The notes below the pieces were generated by a model. The model did no database searches, had not been told where the DNA came from, and saw only the letters and a program-made list of their open reading frames with translations. Position numbers and translations under genes: made by a program. DNA of 39,737 bases from an uncultured Oscillospiraceae bacterium (GTDB taxonomy: Bacteria; Bacillota; Clostridia; Oscillospirales; Oscillospiraceae). The number at the start of each line of letters is the position of its first letter. Position 1 is the stretch's first letter. Positions 15,000 through 23,277 of the stretch are shown here, one piece after another. The DNA lies in NCBI GenBank assembly GCA_947626905.1, contig CANQUE010000017.1, forward strand, positions 1 through 39,737, in the 5' to 3' direction.

Positions 15000-16028
15000 T
15001 CAGGCTCCCAGAAGGCTCTGATCGAACACGAACAGGGCCTCGTTGATCTCAAATATGTTGTAATTGCCCTTGCGGATGAAATACTCCACGATCACGTCCG
15101 CTTTGCTGGCCGGGGACAGGGCATAGCCGGCTTTTGCCAGCATATCCTTCGTCTCCCCCAGGGGCAGCTCCAGAGCGATGGCAAAGGCCAGGGCCGTGGC
15201 CTTGCTGGGCTTATAGTGTACGTCGCCGCGTATCTTGGAGAAGAGCTTCCGGTCGATGTTCGCCTTTTTATAACACTCCGCGTCGGTCATGCCCTTCTCG
15301 TCGATCTTCCGCAGCAGCATCTGGGAAAAGCTCTCGTCGATCTGCCCCAGCAGCTGCTCCAGCGTCGGGTAAGCGCCCAGTGCGGCGGCCCCAGGTCTGG
15401 CGGCAGCCGGCGGCACGGCGGCGGGAAGGTCCCCCCGCTCCAGGAGCTTGGCCCGGCGCATCCGCTGGGCGCAGGCGTCATAGTGGGTATCCACATAGTG
15501 GTCGTCGATGAACTCCCGCACATCGCTGAACAGCTTCTTGCTGAGCAGATAGGGGGTGGGACTGAACACCACCAGCGTCACCTGCATCTCCTCCGGGTCC
15601 TGCCGGTCCAGCAGATAGCCGCTTATGGCGTCCACCGCCACCCGCAGGGCCTGATCCTTGGGGTAGCCGTACACCCCGGCGGAGATCAGCGGGAACGCCA
15701 CCGTCCGGCAGCCGTTGGCCCGGGCCAGATCCAGGGACGAGCGGTAACAGCTGCGCAGCACCTGCTCCTCCCCATGGCGGCCGTCCTGATAGACCGGGCC
15801 CACCGTGTGGATGACGTATTTGCAGGGCAGACGGTAGCCCTTGGTGATCTTGGCCTGGCCCCGCTGGCACCCGCCCAGGGTCCGGCACTCGGCCAGCAGC
15901 TCCGGCCCGGCGGCCTTATGGATGGCGCCGTCCACGCCGCCCCCGCCCAGCAGCTCGGGCTGCGCGGCGTTCACGATGGCGTCGCAGGGGAAGGCCGTGA
16001 TATCGGCCCGGACGATCTGAAAAGGCAT
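15000..16028 (-). CDS. Macro domain protein with C-terminal helical (Xre-like) domain
   Basis: A 342-residue protein. Residues 1-170 form a macro domain of the O-acetyl-ADP-ribose deacetylase branch: Asp9, VNAAQ with Asn20, [10 protein letters not shown] at 28-37, and the second ligand loop SAGVYGYP at 116-123. It would bind or hydrolyse ADP-ribose derivatives. A variable linker (about 195-225) leads to a helical domain (about 228-342) with [22 protein letters not shown], which reads like an Xre-type helix-turn-helix followed by more helices. ATG 16028 is chosen because AAGGAGG is seven bases upstream; the nearer upstream ATG (16034) abuts the ribosome site. It is co-oriented with the VWA gene, from a good promoter at 16057-16085. 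Confidence 0.88.
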   Translation of the reverse strand: MPFQIVRADITAFPCDAIVNAAQPELLGGGGVDGAIHKAAGPELLAECRTLGGCQRGQAKITKGYRLPCKYVIHTVGPVYQDGRHGEEQVLRSCYRSSLDLARANGCRTVAFPLISAGVYGYPKDQALRVAVDAISGYLLDRQDPEEMQVTLVVFSPTPYLLSKKLFSDVREFIDDHYVDTHYDACAQRMRRAKLLERGDLPAAVPPAAARPGAAALGAYPTLEQLLGQIDESFSQMLLRKIDEKGMTDAECYKKANIDRKLFSKIRGDVHYKPSKATALAFAIALELPLGETKDMLAKAGYALSPASKADVIVEYFIRKGNYNIFEINEALFVFDQSLLGA

Positions 16029-16056
16029 GCCCATCCCTCCTTGCGGTAGTCATTTC

Positions 16057-16085
16057 ATTATAGTACATTTCCCCCCGGCGCGCAA
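16057..16085 (-). promoter_or_regulatory. Promoter of the macro/VWA gene pair
   Basis: On the minus strand a -35 TTGCGC (16085-16080) and a perfect -10 TATAAT (16062-16057) are 17 bases apart. It is back to back with the DUF554 promoter. Confidence 0.7.
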
Positions 16086-16130
16086 GGTGAGGCCGGATCT
16101 GCTTTTGCGCTATGCAAACGGGCCGGAACG

Positions 16131-16139
16131 TGGTATACT
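16131..16139 (+). promoter_or_regulatory. Extended -10 promoter of the DUF554 gene
   Basis: TGGTATACT (TG at 16131-16132, TATACT at 16134-16139) gives an extended -10 about 41 bp before the GTG start. No clear -35. Confidence 0.45.
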
Positions 16140-16179
16140 GTTCCGGCAAAACCGATACATAGAGCGAGGGTATAGAGCC

Positions 16180-16956
16180 GTGTGGAAATATTTTGGCGTC
16201 ATCTGTAACGTACTGACCGTGCTGCTGGGCGGCGGGCTGGGGCTGCTGCTCCGGCGGCGGTCCGGCGCCCCCGGCCCCAAAGGCAAATATCCGCCCCGGG
16301 AGGACCTCCCCGGGGCCATGATGGCCTGCCTGGGCCTGTGCACCGTCTTCGCCGCCGCCTCCGGGATCGTGGGCGTGACCAGCGGCGGCCAGGCCCTGGT
16401 GTGCGTGGCCTCCATGGCGGGGGGCCTGCTCATTGGCTGGCTGCTGCGGCTGGACGACCGGCTGAACCGGCTGGGGGACGCGGTATTGGCCCGCCTGGGC
16501 GGGTCCGGCGGCGGGGCCAACCCGGCGGAGGGGTTCGTGACGGCCTGCCTGCTGTTCTGCATCGGGTCCATGACGGTGCTGGGCTCCTTTGAGAGCGCGG
16601 CCAACCCGGCCGGCCGGCTGGACCTGAACTGCCACACCACGCTGCTCATCAAGTCCCTGCTGGACTTCGTGTCCTCCACCTGCCTGACGGTCACCTTCGG
16701 CCCCTCGGTGATGGCCTCGGCGGCCTTCGTGCTGGTGTTCCAGGGGGCGCTGGTGGCGCTGGCGGCCTCCATCCAGCCCTTCCTGGCCCGGATCGGGGCC
16801 ATGCCGGTGATGAACTGCGCCGGATCGCTGATCCTGCTGGCCATCGCCCTGAACCTGCTGGGCATCAAAAAGCTCAAGACAGCGGATTACCTGCCCGCGC
16901 TGGCGCTGCCCATCCTGCTGTGCTGGCTGCTCAGCGCCCTGGGGATCGCCCTGTAA
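16180..16956 (+). CDS. DUF554 family membrane protein
   Basis: A 258-residue polytopic protein with about seven hydrophobic segments. It has the family features of a short N-terminal helix with a Gly-rich turn (TVLLGGGLGLLL), the CIGSMTVLGSFE segment, and the SLLDFVSSTCLTVTFGPSVMASA segment. GTG 16180 is chosen because MWKYFGVICNVL is the natural N-terminus and GCGAGGG precedes it; further upstream the frame crosses the promoter. DUF554 (YdfK/YqgA-like) proteins are conserved inner-membrane proteins of unknown transport role. Monocistronic. Confidence 0.87.
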   Translation: MWKYFGVICNVLTVLLGGGLGLLLRRRSGAPGPKGKYPPREDLPGAMMACLGLCTVFAAASGIVGVTSGGQALVCVASMAGGLLIGWLLRLDDRLNRLGDAVLARLGGSGGGANPAEGFVTACLLFCIGSMTVLGSFESAANPAGRLDLNCHTTLLIKSLLDFVSSTCLTVTFGPSVMASAAFVLVFQGALVALAASIQPFLARIGAMPVMNCAGSLILLAIALNLLGIKKLKTADYLPALALPILLCWLLSALGIAL

Positions 16957-17061
16957 AGCCCCCCGTTCCCGGCGGAGGCGCCGGGTCCCCCCGATCTTCC
17001 GGGAGAGCGCCGGTCCGCCGAAAAAATCCGCCGGCAGGCCGGTTTTCGCCGCATTTGCCTC

Positions 17062-17090
17062 TTGCATGGCGGCCCGATCTGTGATTAAAT
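17062..17090 (+). promoter_or_regulatory. Promoter of the E2-like acyltransferase gene
   Basis: -35 TTGCAT (17062-17067) and -10 TTAAAT (17085-17090) with 17-base spacing. Confidence 0.6.
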
Positions 17091-17104
17091 ATCAATATAT
17101 TGAT
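17091..17104 (+). promoter_or_regulatory. 14-bp palindrome at the transcription start (candidate operator)
   Basis: ATCAATATATTGAT is a perfect 14-bp palindrome directly abutting the -10 box and covering the expected start site. An AT-rich palindrome of this size in a GC-rich genome, in this position, fits a repressor site. The regulator is unknown. Confidence 0.45.
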
Positions 17105-17133
17105 CTATCTCTCAAGGGAAGGAAACAACAGCG

Positions 17134-17991
17134 ATGGGAAGAGTTGACGGTATACGCGTACGGGACGAAGAAGAAGTCCCGATGTACTATCTGATCCCCC
17201 AGTTTATGACCGCACGCCATGACGCCATGAACATGGTCACGGTAGACATCCCCGTGGAGCCCCTGCGCCAGTATATGAACGAAAAACGCCGGGAAGGCCG
17301 GCATATCAGCCATATGGCCCTTGTTCTGACCGCATACACCCACCTGGTAGGCGAGTTCCCGTCCCTGAACCGGTTCGTGGTGAACAAGCGGATCTACCAG
17401 CACAAGGACTTCAAGGTCTCCCTGGTGGTGCTCCGGCCCGGCGGCGGCGCCAACAACAACGCCATGGCCAAGCTGGACTTCTCCCCGGCGGACACGGTCT
17501 TCGACGTACAGAAAAAGCTGGACGATTACGTGGAGAAAAACTCCTCCTCTGCCCAGGAAGACGCCAACAGCATGGATAAGCTGATGAAGATCTTTCTGAA
17601 GATGGGCGGCCTGATGAATCTCGTGGGCCGGCTGCTCTGGTTCGGCGACCGGCACGGACTGCTGCCCCAGTGGCTGCTGGACATCAGCCCCTTCCACGCC
17701 AGCCTCCTGTTCACCAACCTGGCCAGCATCCGCACCAACCACATCTACCACCACGTCTATGATTTCGGCACCACCTCTGTGGCCGTCGCCATGGGAAACA
17801 TGCGCGACACGGTCCACCGGGGCAAGGGCGGCGCGGTGGAGGTCGTCCGCTGCATCCCCCTGGGAGTGGTCATGGACGAGCGCATCGCCTCCGGCCATTA
17901 TTTCGCCCTGGCCTTTGCCCGTATGCGGGAGATGCTCGGTCATCCCGAGTGTCTGGAACAGCCCACCGATACCTCCCACCCCATGAAATGA
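17134..17991 (+). CDS. 2-oxoacid dehydrogenase E2 / chloramphenicol acetyltransferase-fold protein
   Basis: This 285-residue protein matches the catalytic domain of 2-oxoacid dehydrogenase acyltransferases. It has no lipoyl or peripheral-subunit-binding domain, so it is not a classical E2. In E2/CAT enzymes the C-terminal active site reads DHRxxDG; here the equivalent stretch is MDERIASGHYFA (about 248-259), with Glu for the catalytic His and Ser for the Asp. It may therefore use a different chemistry or be a non-catalytic binder. No E1, E3 or lipoate genes are nearby. It has its own promoter with an overlapping palindrome and its own terminator, so it is monocistronic. Ribosome site GGGAAGGAAA precedes ATG 17134. 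Confidence 0.75.
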   Translation: MGRVDGIRVRDEEEVPMYYLIPQFMTARHDAMNMVTVDIPVEPLRQYMNEKRREGRHISHMALVLTAYTHLVGEFPSLNRFVVNKRIYQHKDFKVSLVVLRPGGGANNNAMAKLDFSPADTVFDVQKKLDDYVEKNSSSAQEDANSMDKLMKIFLKMGGLMNLVGRLLWFGDRHGLLPQWLLDISPFHASLLFTNLASIRTNHIYHHVYDFGTTSVAVAMGNMRDTVHRGKGGAVEVVRCIPLGVVMDERIASGHYFALAFARMREMLGHPECLEQPTDTSHPMK

Positions 17992-18012
17992 CCTGCCTAT
18001 CCCGATCCCCCC

Positions 18013-18045
18013 AACACCGCTCGAAAGAGCGGTGTTGCTGTTTTT
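18013..18045 (+). terminator. Terminator of the E2-like gene
   Basis: A perfect 10-bp stem (AACACCGCTC / GAGCGGTGTT) with a GAAA tetraloop is followed by GCTGTTTTT. Confidence 0.85.
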
Positions 18046-18121
18046 GCGGCCCGGGCATCGCCGGAAACAGGACCGTCCTATCAATATCCCCTCCGTCCGC
18101 CATCATTTTCCTCCCAGGCTC

Positions 18122-18176
18122 TTGACAACGTGCTTCTAGCGTAGTAGAATATCCGCATAGTTCTATTGTGATAGAA
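18122..18176 (+). promoter_or_regulatory. Promoter with two BlaI-type operators
   Basis: A consensus -35 TTGACA (18122-18127) and -10 TAGAAT (18145-18150) have 17-base spacing. Two inverted repeats share the half-site TTCTA: TTCTA-N6-TAGAA at 18134-18149, which overlaps the -10 box, and TTCTAT-N4-ATAGAA at 18161-18176, just past the start site. This arrangement is expected for dimers of the BlaI repressor encoded immediately downstream. It would give autorepression relieved by the M56 partner. Confidence 0.75.
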
Positions 18177-18190
18177 ACGGGGGACAGAAA

Positions 18191-18544
18191 ATGAAGCTGT
18201 ACGATTCCGAGCTGAAAGTGATGGAGGTGCTGTGGGACCGGGGCGAGGCCAGCGCCAAGACCATCGCCCAGATCCTGGCGGAGCAGGTGGGCTGGTCCAA
18301 GACCACCACCTATACCGTGATCAAGAAATGCCTGGACAAGGGCGCGGCCGCCCGGACGGACCCGGGCTTCGTCTGCCGGGCCCTCATCTCCCGCCAGCAG
18401 GCCCAGGCTTACGCCACCGACGAGCTGGTGGACAAGCTCTATGGCGGCGCGGCGGACAAGCTGGTGGCGTCCCTGCTGGGCCGGAAGCGATTGACGGAAG
18501 AGGAGCTGGACGGGCTGAAAAAACTGGTGGAGGAGATGCGATGA
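18191..18544 (+). CDS. BlaI/MecI/CopY-family transcriptional repressor
   Basis: A 117-residue winged-helix repressor with the family N-terminus LYDSELKVMEVLWDRGEASAKTIAQIL and the recognition-helix segment WSKTTTYTVIKKCLDKG. The C-terminal helices form the dimer interface, which holds the cleavage site in BlaI relatives. It probably binds the two TTCTA inverted repeats in its own promoter. Its stop codon overlaps the ATG of the M56 gene (ATGA), the usual BlaI-BlaR1 arrangement. No beta-lactamase gene is nearby, so the regulated genes are probably the operon itself. Confidence 0.93.
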   Translation: MKLYDSELKVMEVLWDRGEASAKTIAQILAEQVGWSKTTTYTVIKKCLDKGAAARTDPGFVCRALISRQQAQAYATDELVDKLYGGAADKLVASLLGRKRLTEEELDGLKKLVEEMR

Positions 18545-19623
18545 GCACCCTGTGGCATATGACGGTGTCCGGGGCGGTGCTGATCGCGGCGGTGGTATGC
18601 CTGCGGTCGCTGTTTCTGGAGCGGCTGGGAAAGGGACTGTTCCCGGCCCTCTGGCTGGTGGCGGCGATCCGGCTGCTGGTCCCGGTCTTCGTGCCGGTGC
18701 CCATCCGGGCCGTGGGGCCGGTCCCGGCGGCGGCCGCCCAGGGAACGGCGCCGGCCGGCGGGGACCTTCCCTGGCTGACGGCGCTGTGGCTGGCCGTGGC
18801 GCTGGCCGGCGCGGCGGCGATGCTCCTCCGGCATATCCGCTCCCTGAAGCAGTATGCCCAGGCCCTGCCGGTGCAGGATGAGCGGATCGGCCGGCTGGTG
18901 GACGGCGCCGGCCTGCGGCGGACGGTATCCGTGCGGGTCTGCCAGACCGTGTCCACGCCGCTGACCTACGGCTCCCTCCGGCCGGTGATCCTGCTGCCCA
19001 AGGACTGGGAGGCCTACAGCCAGCAGGAGTTGGAGCTGGTGCTGTCCCATGAGCTGGCCCACATCCGGCGGCTGGACGTGCCGGTCAAATACATCCTGAC
19101 GGCGGCGGCGTGGGCCCACTGGTTCAACCCCTTCGTGTGGGTGATGTACGCCCTGGCGGAGCGGGACATCGAGCTGGCCTGCGACGAGGCGGTGCTGCGG
19201 CGGATGGGCGACGGCCGGGCGGCCTACGCCATGACCCTCATCGGCCTGGAGGAGCGCCGGGGGCCGGATATGCTGCTGTCCGGCTTCGGGCTGCGGGCCG
19301 TGCGGGAGCGGGTGACGGAGATCATGCAGTACCGGCGCCGGAGCCTGCGCAGCTTCCTGGCCGGGGCGGCCATCCTGGTCTGTTCTCTGACCGTGTTCGC
19401 CACGGCGGCCGCGGCGGCGCCGGACGAAAGGACGCCCGAAAGGACGCCGGACGTGACGGCCGTCCCCATGCCCTACGGGGCGGAGGATGCGCTGGTATCC
19501 CCCACTCCCATACCTATTTCGTTCCAACAGGGAGAACTCATCCCCACCGAGCCGGATACTTCCCTCGGGATCGAGATGGTTCCCCCCACGCCGGACCCCA
19601 TCCCCTGGGAGCCCGCGTCCTGA
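18541..19623 (+). CDS. BlaR1-like M56 family membrane metallopeptidase
   Basis: A 360-residue membrane zinc protease. It has TM helices near 10-22, 33-52, 78-98 and about 180-205, the zinc motif HELAH (170-174) with a third ligand in ELACDEAVL (Glu211), and a final TM helix (about 284-302). BlaR1 proteins sense a signal outside and then inactivate the BlaI repressor. Here the outside part is only a short Thr/Pro-rich tail (ERTPERTPDV onward, about 55 residues), with no penicillin-binding sensor domain, so it does not sense beta-lactams in the BlaR1 way. Three envelope-enzyme genes follow within 16-24 bp gaps and may be co-regulated. Confidence 0.9.
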   Translation: MSTLWHMTVSGAVLIAAVVCLRSLFLERLGKGLFPALWLVAAIRLLVPVFVPVPIRAVGPVPAAAAQGTAPAGGDLPWLTALWLAVALAGAAAMLLRHIRSLKQYAQALPVQDERIGRLVDGAGLRRTVSVRVCQTVSTPLTYGSLRPVILLPKDWEAYSQQELELVLSHELAHIRRLDVPVKYILTAAAWAHWFNPFVWVMYALAERDIELACDEAVLRRMGDGRAAYAMTLIGLEERRGPDMLLSGFGLRAVRERVTEIMQYRRRSLRSFLAGAAILVCSLTVFATAAAAAPDERTPERTPDVTAVPMPYGAEDALVSPTPIPISFQQGELIPTEPDTSLGIEMVPPTPDPIPWEPAS

Positions 19624-19639
19624 GAAAGGAGGCTGACGA

Positions 19640-20863
19640 ATGCGCGATCTGACCCATTCCCGCCCGCTTTCCTCCGCCGTGACCACCCTGGCGGCCCTGC
19701 TGGCCGTGATGGGGGCGGGCTACTTTCTTATAAGCGATCTGATGGGCGGCACCCTTTTCCAGCACCAGAGCTGGGACAGCTATACCCTCCAGACGTGGAA
19801 CTGGCTCCAGGGGCGGACCTATATCGCCGATCCGGAGAAATACGAATACCTGGAGCTGGCCATTTTTGAGGGCCGGTACTATGTGTCCTTTCCCCCGCTG
19901 CCCTCGGTGCTGCTGATCCCGTCGGTACTGCTGCACGGACTGAACACCCCCAACGATCTGATCATCGCCTGCTACGGCCTCATCGCCGCGGCCCTGGCCT
20001 ACTGGGTCATGCTGCGGGCCGGGCGGACCCCCGGGGCCAGCGCCTTTTGGGCCCTGGTGTGCGTGTGGGGGGCCAACACCCTGTGGATGAGCACCAACGC
20101 CGGGGTGTGGTTCCAGGCCCAGGTGCTGAACATGGTCCTGTGTCTGGCGGCGGTGCTGTGCGCCCAGGCGGGGAAAAAGGCCCTGGCCACCACCTTCCTC
20201 GCATTGGCGGTGGGATGCCGGCCCATGAGCGGGATATTCCTGCCGGTATTCTTCTTCCTGTTCGCCTGGCAGGAGCGGGAGAGCCGGGGCGGGCTGGTGA
20301 AAAGCTGTCTGGCCCAGTGGCGGTGCCTCGTGGGGCCGGTGCTCATCGGCGCGTGCTATATGGCCTACAACTATGTCCGGTTTCATGACCCCCTGGAGTT
20401 CGGGCACAACTATCTGCCGGAGTTCATGCGGGCCGAGCACGGCCAATTCCACATCAGCTATCTCTGGCCCAACCTGAAGCAGATCCTCTTCACCCCCGTG
20501 ACGGTGGAAAACGGCCGGCTGTCCTTCCCCCTGTTCCAGGGCTTCATGTTCTTTGTCGCCAACCCGCTGTTTGCCATCTTCTTCCTCCGGGCCGCGCTGA
20601 ACCTGGTCCGGGAGAAAAAATGCTCGGCCTCCGGCGTGCTGCTGGGGGCGGGGATGGCGCTGCAGCTGCTGCTCACCTGCCTGCACCGGACGATGGGCGG
20701 GTGGCAGTTCGGGGCCCGGTATACCTGCGACGCGCTGCCCTTCGCCTATATGTACCTGGCCCGGCGGGGCCGGAAGGCCCCCGCGGCCTGGGAGCTGGCC
20801 CTGGGCGGGCTGGCGGTGGCCTTCAACGCCTACGGCGCGCTCTATATGCACTTTTACGGCTGA
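19640..20863 (+). CDS. GT-C-fold membrane glycosyltransferase-like protein
   Basis: A 407-residue polytopic protein with about ten TM helices. After the first helix comes an outside loop with HQSWDSYTLQTWNWLQGRTYI, carrying the Asp/Tyr/Trp pattern of the first extracellular loop of GT-C enzymes (PMT/ArnT-like). These use polyprenyl-phosphate sugars outside the cell. Ribosome site AAAGGAGG precedes ATG 19640, 16 bp after the M56 gene. The glycan acceptor is unknown. The similar architecture of the PIG-V-like gene two places downstream suggests joint work on a cell-surface glycan. Confidence 0.72.
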   Translation: MRDLTHSRPLSSAVTTLAALLAVMGAGYFLISDLMGGTLFQHQSWDSYTLQTWNWLQGRTYIADPEKYEYLELAIFEGRYYVSFPPLPSVLLIPSVLLHGLNTPNDLIIACYGLIAAALAYWVMLRAGRTPGASAFWALVCVWGANTLWMSTNAGVWFQAQVLNMVLCLAAVLCAQAGKKALATTFLALAVGCRPMSGIFLPVFFFLFAWQERESRGGLVKSCLAQWRCLVGPVLIGACYMAYNYVRFHDPLEFGHNYLPEFMRAEHGQFHISYLWPNLKQILFTPVTVENGRLSFPLFQGFMFFVANPLFAIFFLRAALNLVREKKCSASGVLLGAGMALQLLLTCLHRTMGGWQFGARYTCDALPFAYMYLARRGRKAPAAWELALGGLAVAFNAYGALYMHFYG

Positions 20864-20887
20864 CCGGGCCCGGAGAGGAGGCGGCAG

Positions 20888-22015
20888 ATGTTCACAAAAG
20901 ACGACACGCTGGCCCTGAAGGGCGTCGCGGTGGAGCTGATGCTCTTTCACCATCTGGCCGCTTTTCCCGACCGCTGGCCCGTGGGCTTTCCCGGGTTTTC
21001 CTCCCTGCTCCCGGGCTTTGTGGAGAAGGGGTATCTGGCGGACTTCGCCATGAACGGGCTGCTGTGCGTGCCGCTGTTCTTCTTTTTGGGCGGATACGGC
21101 CTGTACTGCCGCCGGGCGGCCGGCCGGGCCAGCCTGGCGGAGGACATATGGCGGCTGTACCGCCGGTTTTGGCGGGTGTTTTTCCTGTTCATCCCCATCG
21201 GCTTCCTCTTTTTCGCCCGCTCCGGGGAGGGGATCAACCCCCTGTGCACCCGCTTCACCCTGTCCGACGGCAGATCCCTGCTGCGCACGCTGCTGGTCAA
21301 TCTCACCGGCTATGACACCAGCCTCAACGGCGAGTGGTGGTTTCTGGGCTCCTATCTTTGTGCGCTGCCGCTGGGATATCTCTTCTGCCGGGCCACGGAC
21401 CGGGCCCGGGGCCTTTTGCCGGACCTGTTCGCGGTATTCTGTCTGGACATCCTCACCCAGGGGGTGTTCCCGGGCCTGGCCAACGCACCGGCCCTGGCCG
21501 GGCTGGGCGGCAATCTCTACTTCCGCCGCTTTTGCACCGTCAACAAGTACATGCCCGCCTTCTTCGCCGGCATCGTCTTCGCCCGGTATGACGGCGTCGC
21601 CCGGCTGAAAAGAGCCGCCGGCCGGCTGGCCCATCCCGGGGCCGCGGCCCTGGCGGGCATGGCGGTGCTGTTCCTCTGCCGGGCCTATGTGCTGTCGGAC
21701 GTGGCCAACGGGGATATCCTGATCGCGCCGCTGTTCGTGGCGTGCTGCTCGGCGTTTTTCGACCGGGCCCGGCCCGTAAAGGCGCTGTTCGGCTTTCTCG
21801 GGCGGCACAGCGCCAACATGTGGCTGACCCACTCTTTTTTCTGTTTCTATTTCCTGGAGTTCACGAATGTGGTATACTGCTCCCGGAGCGTCTGGGCCTG
21901 CCTGGCAGTGCTGACCGGGCTGAGCCTGGCCGCCTCCCTGCTGGTGGACACCTTTTACCGCTATTGGGGGCTCCTGCGGCCGGAGAGGCAAGTGCCCGCC
22001 ATGGAAACGCGATAA
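20888..22015 (+). CDS. Acyltransferase 3 family (OafA-like) membrane acyltransferase
   Basis: A 375-residue protein with about ten TM helices. Near the N-terminus LKGVAVELMLFHHL contains the family's catalytic-type His, followed by a GLLCVPLFFFLGGYGLYC segment in place of the usual VDxFFVLSGF. Such proteins move acetyl or other acyl groups from the cytoplasm onto surface sugars. It begins with GGAGGCGGCAG before ATG 20888, 24 bp after the GT-C gene. It is the middle of three surface-glycan genes downstream of the BlaI/M56 pair, consistent with O-acylation of the glycan. Confidence 0.82.
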   Translation: MFTKDDTLALKGVAVELMLFHHLAAFPDRWPVGFPGFSSLLPGFVEKGYLADFAMNGLLCVPLFFFLGGYGLYCRRAAGRASLAEDIWRLYRRFWRVFFLFIPIGFLFFARSGEGINPLCTRFTLSDGRSLLRTLLVNLTGYDTSLNGEWWFLGSYLCALPLGYLFCRATDRARGLLPDLFAVFCLDILTQGVFPGLANAPALAGLGGNLYFRRFCTVNKYMPAFFAGIVFARYDGVARLKRAAGRLAHPGAAALAGMAVLFLCRAYVLSDVANGDILIAPLFVACCSAFFDRARPVKALFGFLGRHSANMWLTHSFFCFYFLEFTNVVYCSRSVWACLAVLTGLSLAASLLVDTFYRYWGLLRPERQVPAMETR

Positions 22016-22036
22016 TCTTCCCCGCGAGGTCACGCT

Positions 22037-23275
22037 ATGGAAAATCTGCTTTGGATACTGTCCACCGCCGGGATGCTGGCGCTGCTCATGCTGCTGGCTC
22101 TGCGGGCCCTGGAGGAGCTTCTGGGGGTCCGGATAGACCTGTCCCCGCTCCGGGCGGGGAAGGTGCCGGCCCGGCTCAGCCCCGCCAACTGGCCCTGGCC
22201 GGCGGTGTTCGCCGTGTCCCTGGGTGTGCTGTGGCTGGGGGCCTGGTACGGCTACAAGGCCATGGGCTGGCCCGGAGAGGGCTTTCTCGCCCGGATGTGG
22301 GTCCGGTTCACCGAGGCCGGGGACGCGCCCCACTACCTCTTCATCGCCGAAAACGGCTATGTGTCCGCCGGGGAGAACGTGAACAACATCGTGTTCTATC
22401 CCCTGTATCCGGCGCTAGTCCGGCTGCTGGGGGACCTGCTGGGCGGACGGTACGCCCTGGCCGGGATGCTCCTGTCCCAGAGCTGCTGCGGCTTTGCCGG
22501 GGTGGTGTTTTGGAAACTGGCAAAAAAAGACTGCCCCCATCCGGGGGCGGCCATGATTTCCTATTGGCTGTATCCCTTCGGTTTTTTCTGTCTGGGCGTG
22601 TTCACCGAAGGGCTCTTTTTGCTGCTGACGCTGACGGGTCTGTGGGCCATCCGGGAGAAAAAATGGCTGCTGGCCGGGGCGGCGGGCGCCCTGTGCGCCC
22701 TGACCCGCGCCCAGGGGATGCTGCTGCTCCTGCCGGGGATATACTGCGCCTGGCGGGATATGCGGGGCCGGGGCGGACGGTTCGACGCCCGGTATCTGGC
22801 CCTGCTGGGTCCCGCCCTGGGCTGGGGGCTGTACCTGGGGCTGAACCGGGCCGTATGCGGGGACTGGTTCGCCTTTCGGTACTATGAGAGCATCGCCCCC
22901 TGGTGGCAGACGCCTCAGTGGCTGGGCGATACGCTGTCCCAGCAGTTCTCCATGGGCGTGCAGTACCCGGGCCTGGCCAACTGGATCTACTGGCCCCAGA
23001 TGTTCCTCTATTTCATCGCCGCGGCCCTGCTGATGGCCGGGTGGAAACGGCGGCTGGACAACGCCCACATCCTGTACGGCACGGCCTATCTGGGCATGAG
23101 CTATACCGCCAGCTGGCTCATCAGCGGCGGCCGGTATATGCTGGGCTGCGCGCCGGTGTATCTGGCGGTGGGCAGTCTGAAAAACCGGGCGGTGCGGGCC
23201 CTTATCCTGGTGGGAGAGATCGCATCGTTTTTCTACTACGCCGCCTGCTTCATGCGGGGCGAGGCCATCATGTGA
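22037..23275 (+). CDS. PIG-V-like polyprenyl-phosphate mannosyltransferase (GT-C)
   Basis: A 412-residue membrane protein with about ten TM helices. The first outside loop carries the PIG-V/GPI-mannosyltransferase-II signature: GDAPHYLFIAENGY with Asp96, His99 and Tyr100, then NIVFYPLYP at 117-125. Bacterial relatives add hexoses from polyprenyl-phosphate donors to surface glycans or lipids. The ribosome site is weak (GCGAGGTCACGCT). It is 21 bp after the acyltransferase gene and ends two bases before the convergent tspO gene. The nature of its donor and acceptor is inferred only from the family. Confidence 0.82.
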   Translation: MENLLWILSTAGMLALLMLLALRALEELLGVRIDLSPLRAGKVPARLSPANWPWPAVFAVSLGVLWLGAWYGYKAMGWPGEGFLARMWVRFTEAGDAPHYLFIAENGYVSAGENVNNIVFYPLYPALVRLLGDLLGGRYALAGMLLSQSCCGFAGVVFWKLAKKDCPHPGAAMISYWLYPFGFFCLGVFTEGLFLLLTLTGLWAIREKKWLLAGAAGALCALTRAQGMLLLLPGIYCAWRDMRGRGGRFDARYLALLGPALGWGLYLGLNRAVCGDWFAFRYYESIAPWWQTPQWLGDTLSQQFSMGVQYPGLANWIYWPQMFLYFIAAALLMAGWKRRLDNAHILYGTAYLGMSYTASWLISGGRYMLGCAPVYLAVGSLKNRAVRALILVGEIASFFYYAACFMRGEAIM

Positions 23276-23277
23276 CC

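Noticed and set aside
19538-22333. A 931-codon open frame on the minus strand
   Set aside because: It is the mirror of the M56, GT-C and acyltransferase genes, rich in Gly/Pro/His/Gln with no motifs, and arises from high GC at third codon positions.
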